This document shows positions 61,801 through 64,000 of a stretch of DNA of 64,000 bases, one piece after another; the stretch's first letter is position 1, and each line of letters begins with the position of its first letter. Below the pieces are notes generated by a model. The model was not told where the DNA came from. It ran no database searches and worked only from the letters and a program-made list of their open reading frames with translations. The DNA is from JAGLON01 sp041394985. Lineage in GTDB: Bacteria; Zixibacteria; MSB-5A5; GN15; JAAZOE01. The stretch lies in contig JAWLBI010000001.1 in NCBI GenBank assembly GCA_041394985.1, forward strand, positions 1,240,001-1,304,000, read 5' to 3'. Made by a program: the position numbers and the translations under genes.

Positions 61801-62054
61801 ATACTGCAAAGTGCTTGGTCGGACGGACCCCCTAGGTGGCGCGCCCCCCCCAAGAGCGCACTAGAGCACAGCGCCTCCAAGGTTCGATCAGGCACTTATT
61901 TTTTTGCTGTTTCCGACAAAATTATTTGATATGTAATATTTTTCGTTTGTGGTTCGTCGTACCAGTTAGTACTTTGCAGTAGTCTGGGGGCTTGTTGATC
62001 AAGAATAAAATGGGGCCGCCGGTGATGCGTGTGCTCTCATCACCGGCTTTTTTA
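61801..62054 (+). ncRNA. Candidate structured non-coding RNA ending in an intrinsic terminator
   Basis: TACTGCAAAGTGCT (61802-61815) can pair with AGTACTTTGCAGTA (61968-61981) over 14 bp with one G-U, closing a domain of about 180 nt. Inside, GGTGGCGC/GCGCCTCC and TGGT/ACCA can also pair. A perfect terminator follows 37 bases after the closing stem. No open frame is present. A closed long-range stem of this size recalls 6S RNA, but none of the conserved elements I know (6S, SRP, RNase P, tmRNA) could be confirmed. Confidence 0.45.
62018..62054 (+). terminator. Strong Rho-independent terminator
   Basis: Ten-base perfect stem GCCGGTGATG / CATCACCGGC, 10-base loop, followed by TTTTTT. No plus-strand protein gene precedes it within 395 bases, which supports a transcript between 61.7 and 62.0 kb. 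Confidence 0.85.
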
Positions 62055-62075
62055 ATTTTCGCGAAAATTCAATAT

Positions 62076-62112
62076 AAAAACGAGACCGAACGACGTTCGC
62101 TGTTCGGTCTCG
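62076..62112 (-). terminator. Rho-independent terminator of the SHOCT-like/DUF2089 operon
   Basis: On the minus strand an 11-bp stem CGAGACCGAAC / GTTCGGTCTCG with a 10-base loop is followed by UUUUU, 26 bp after the stop at 62138. Confidence 0.85.
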
Positions 62113-62137
62113 TGATGGTGCGGAAGTAAGTGATCTG

Positions 62138-62572
62138 TCACTGGCAATAGATTTTGACCGATTCCTTTTCGTCGTCCACGTCGATACAGGTGCAGGTGAG
62201 GGCTTTCAGCAGATCATCGATGGTGTCTGAATCGAGATTTCCCAGGTCAAGGTTAATACCCTTTTTTCGCAGGGATTCACTGACCTTGTCTTTGGATTCG
62301 CCGGGCAGGACGGATCCCAGCTTGATTCCGGCCTTTATCAGCATAACCGGAATTTTGATATTGACCTTTTCCTTGCTCTCGTGTCCTTCTTTCGGATTCA
62401 CCTCGATGCACAGGCATTTCGGTTTCAGACGATTGAGGATCGGTTCTTTTTCGTCGGTAGAGCAAGCCGATTCCGGCTTTTCGCCGACCGCGCTCAACAG
62501 CCGTTCGGCCTGTTCGACATCGATTTTGCCGTCGGCCAGCAGTTGCAGAATTTTCTTCTTCTCTTCTGACAT
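62138..62572 (-). CDS. SHOCT-like/DUF2089-associated cytoplasmic protein
   Basis: 144 residues from the ATG at 62570-62572, preceded by AAAGGAGAGTAAT; the frame is open to 62611 but that overlaps the upstream gene. The N-terminus MSEEKKKILQLLADGKIDVEQAERLLSAV is a short SHOCT-like helical hairpin, here cited in part as ILQLLADGKIDVEQAERLL. The rest has a charged middle with KVNIKIPVMLIKAGIKLGSVLP, seen in proteins of the DUF2089/LiaF-neighbour type, and a Cys pair CTCTC near the end. Function is unknown. It is preceded by a one-base gap to the DUF2089 gene. Confidence 0.75.
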   Translation of the reverse strand: MSEEKKKILQLLADGKIDVEQAERLLSAVGEKPESACSTDEKEPILNRLKPKCLCIEVNPKEGHESKEKVNIKIPVMLIKAGIKLGSVLPGESKDKVSESLRKKGINLDLGNLDSDTIDDLLKALTCTCIDVDDEKESVKIYCQ

Positions 62573-62573
62573 A

Positions 62574-62954
62574 TTACTCTCCTTTATGTAGTTCGTTAAT
62601 TGCCTCATCAACGGATAACTCGCCGGAGCTTATCCGATCCAATATGGCCAGTTTATCCTTGGCCGCTTCCGGAGCCGGCTCGATTTCGACGAAGGGAAGT
62701 TCTGCAGAAATTCTATTCAGGCGATTTTTTATGGTCGGATACGAGACTCCGAAGTACTTTTCCATTTGCTTAATCGATCCGTGACAGCGGATGAACGCGG
62801 CCACAAAAATCTGGTCGTCAGCCATCAAGTGAGCCAGGAGAGGGAGGGAGAAGTTTCCCTCGATGGCGATATCGTCGTCGGCCAGGCGAATCCGTTCGAT
62901 GACAATCCTTTTTCCCTCGATGAGATGCTCCATATCCTGCCACTCTTTAATCAT
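62574..62954 (-). CDS. DUF2089-family protein
   Basis: 126 residues. The first 95 residues (FSLPLLAHLMADDQIFVAAFIRCHGSIKQMEKYFGVSYPTIKNRLNRI, cited in part as IKQMEKYFGVSYPTIKNRL) match DUF2089, which looks like a sigma-like or helix-turn-helix DNA-binding domain. The tail has a SHOCT-like hairpin (LDRISSGELSVDEAINEL), echoing the N-terminus of the next gene. The pair probably acts as a small regulator and its partner. AGGAGGTCAA precedes the ATG. Confidence 0.85.
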   Translation of the reverse strand: MIKEWQDMEHLIEGKRIVIERIRLADDDIAIEGNFSLPLLAHLMADDQIFVAAFIRCHGSIKQMEKYFGVSYPTIKNRLNRISAELPFVEIEPAPEAAKDKLAILDRISSGELSVDEAINELHKGE

Positions 62955-63126
62955 TTGACCTCCTGATTAATATTCTTGATTTGTGCTACGGGAAAAATAA
63001 TAAAAAGTTCGAAAAAATCAATAAAATATTAAAATATTTAATTATGAATCGCGATTTTTATTAAAAATGTTAACCGAAGGCAATTTTTGCCTCATTTTTG
63101 GCATATCTGTGGCGTAAATAGGTTTT

Positions 63127-63453
63127 TCAGGATTCAGACCGAAGTTCCTGAGTAATTTCCATGATTTTCTCATTGGGAATGGCCGACCAGCTTTCCACGA
63201 CATGGGCGCCGTGAGCGCGGGTTATTATAGAGACCTTCATTGCCGTCTGTTCGTCCGGGGCCTCGTAAATGTCCATAAAGTCCCACATTCCAAGCAGCGC
63301 ATAATGAGCGATGAATTTGACTTCCGGGCATTTCTCCTTGATTTCATTGAGCCAGGTACGGGCATCGCTGGCGCGATCCCGGAGCCGTGAGGCAACCTCG
63401 ACAAGGTTGGCGTCCGGACGGGCGATTTTTGTCATGAGTACGAACGTTTTCAT
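63127..63453 (-). CDS. GYD-domain protein
   Basis: 108 residues from the ATG at 63451-63453, preceded by GGGAGGTGCC; the open frame to 63534 is not used. The fold is the ferredoxin-like GYD domain: MKTFVLMTKIARPDAN, VKFIAHYALLGMWDFMDIYEAPDEQTAM, and HVVESWSAI. The family is small, cytoplasmic and of unknown function; the GxYD position is GMWDFMDI here. Stand-alone gene. Confidence 0.82.
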   Translation of the reverse strand: MKTFVLMTKIARPDANLVEVASRLRDRASDARTWLNEIKEKCPEVKFIAHYALLGMWDFMDIYEAPDEQTAMKVSIITRAHGAHVVESWSAIPNEKIMEITQELRSES

Positions 63454-63634
63454 GGCACCTCCCGTGCAAAGAATTATGTAATTGTCACAATGATGCAAGA
63501 ATATGATTACGGGCGCGATGTGCGTCCCCATCATACATACGCGGAATCAGAAAAAAAGTATAGGCAATAAATCGTTGCAAACCCGGTAAAATTGCATACT
63601 TTATGCATATACACGTAGCGCGCATGGAGGTATC

Positions 63635-64000
63635 ATGAAATCCGTTCAGTTGTTACTTTCCGGGGCGGGGGCTGTTTTCTTTCTCGTTGTTTTACTGGGA
63701 GCACCGATCGGCGCCCAAGCGATTGTCGCCGATCATACGGCCTGCGGGGTATTTTACGATATCCCCGATTCGGTCATCTCGTATATTTCATCGTACTACA
63801 ATATTTATTATGCCCATACATCTCACGGCAGCCAGATCATGACCGGGCTGGATATGGTCTATACCGAGGATACCAAGTTCGACGAACCGTACTTCTATGA
63901 AGTCGGCGATGACCTCGGTCATACCGGCGATACGACCTGGGTGCCGGGATTTCGGACATATATGTCATCGCATCCCGAGTGCAACATGGCCATGTTTTCC
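63635..64000 (+). CDS. Secreted protein, N-terminal part (runs off the window)
   Basis: 122 codons are visible from the ATG at 63635, preceded by GGAGGTATC; the frame is still open at the right edge. A signal peptide (about 1-29, ending IGAQA) is followed by FYDIPDSVISYISSYYNIYYAHTSHGSQIMTGLDM, here cited as YAHTSHGSQI. The HTSHGSQ motif occurs in secreted proteins of unknown function in Zixibacteria-like and related genomes, to my recollection. A C-terminal dockerin or sorting domain may lie beyond the window. Confidence 0.8.
   Translation, partial: MKSVQLLLSGAGAVFFLVVLLGAPIGAQAIVADHTACGVFYDIPDSVISYISSYYNIYYAHTSHGSQIMTGLDMVYTEDTKFDEPYFYEVGDDLGHTGDTTWVPGFRTYMSSHPECNMAMFS

Noticed and set aside
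61801..61981. SRP RNA, RNase P RNA or tmRNA
   Set aside because: The conserved sequence elements I know for these RNAs are not present; left as an unassigned structured RNA.
1..64000. CRISPR arrays and rRNA genes
   Set aside because: No regularly spaced short repeats and no rRNA-like conserved segments were seen on either strand.

Overview
The window looks like a chromosomal segment of an uncultivated Gram-negative bacterium of the FCB superphylum, most like candidate phylum Zixibacteria or a close relative. That placement is inference. It rests on secreted proteins ending in paired dockerin repeats with a GDAVYLxNYIFKGGPAP pattern, C-terminal FlgD-like/type IX-style sorting domains, an Omp85-like barrel C-terminus, and many large PAS/GAF histidine kinases.

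Layout. 0-6 kb: end of an Omp85-like protein, a small secreted protein, a GAF-PAS histidine kinase and a translationally linked Ser/Thr kinase with TPR repeats. 6-9.6 kb (minus): a 23-codon micro-ORF with a perfect Shine-Dalgarno and its own promoter, next to a PqqD-like/M50 site-2-protease/HlyD fusion and a four-helix membrane protein; together these look like a small-peptide export or maturation locus. 9.6-14.3 kb: repeat-rich spacer, then minus-strand housekeeping genes (rho, rsfS, LytR_C-type protein, small OM protein, GlmU-like nucleotidyltransferase, panD). 14.3-16.8 kb: AT-rich accessory patch with three unrecognised membrane proteins. 17.1-23.4 kb: secretome block with a subtilase/FG-GAP/UnbV/dockerin protein, three tandem GEVED-dockerin paralogues, a dockerin remnant and another dockerin protein. 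23.4-25.5 kb: a signal peptidase I homologue lacking both catalytic residues, tadA, a small membrane protein and tRNA-Ser(CGA).

25.5-44.9 kb: a roughly 19.4-kb segment bounded by an identical 19-bp repeat of the tRNA-Ser 3' end, with more decayed tRNA tails inside, so probably a tRNA-integrated island. It carries qmoABC, dsrJOP and a split dsrM/dsrK-like pair, interleaved with two histidine kinases, three receiver proteins and a macro-domain protein. The DsrK-like subunit is fused to an intact receiver domain. No aprAB, sat or dsrAB is present. This is a quinone-linked redox module physically wired to two-component signalling.

44.9-64 kb: a frameshifted ORF, a GNAT acetyltransferase, a 1.07-kb insertion sequence whose transposase needs a -1 frameshift and which has inserted into a copy of a dispersed repeat, a PLP decarboxylase, two large secreted proteins with sorting domains, a PAS-rich hybrid kinase, a beta-helix protein, a PAS-LuxR regulator, a candidate structured RNA with a strong terminator, a DUF2089 pair, a GYD-domain protein and the start of a secreted protein.
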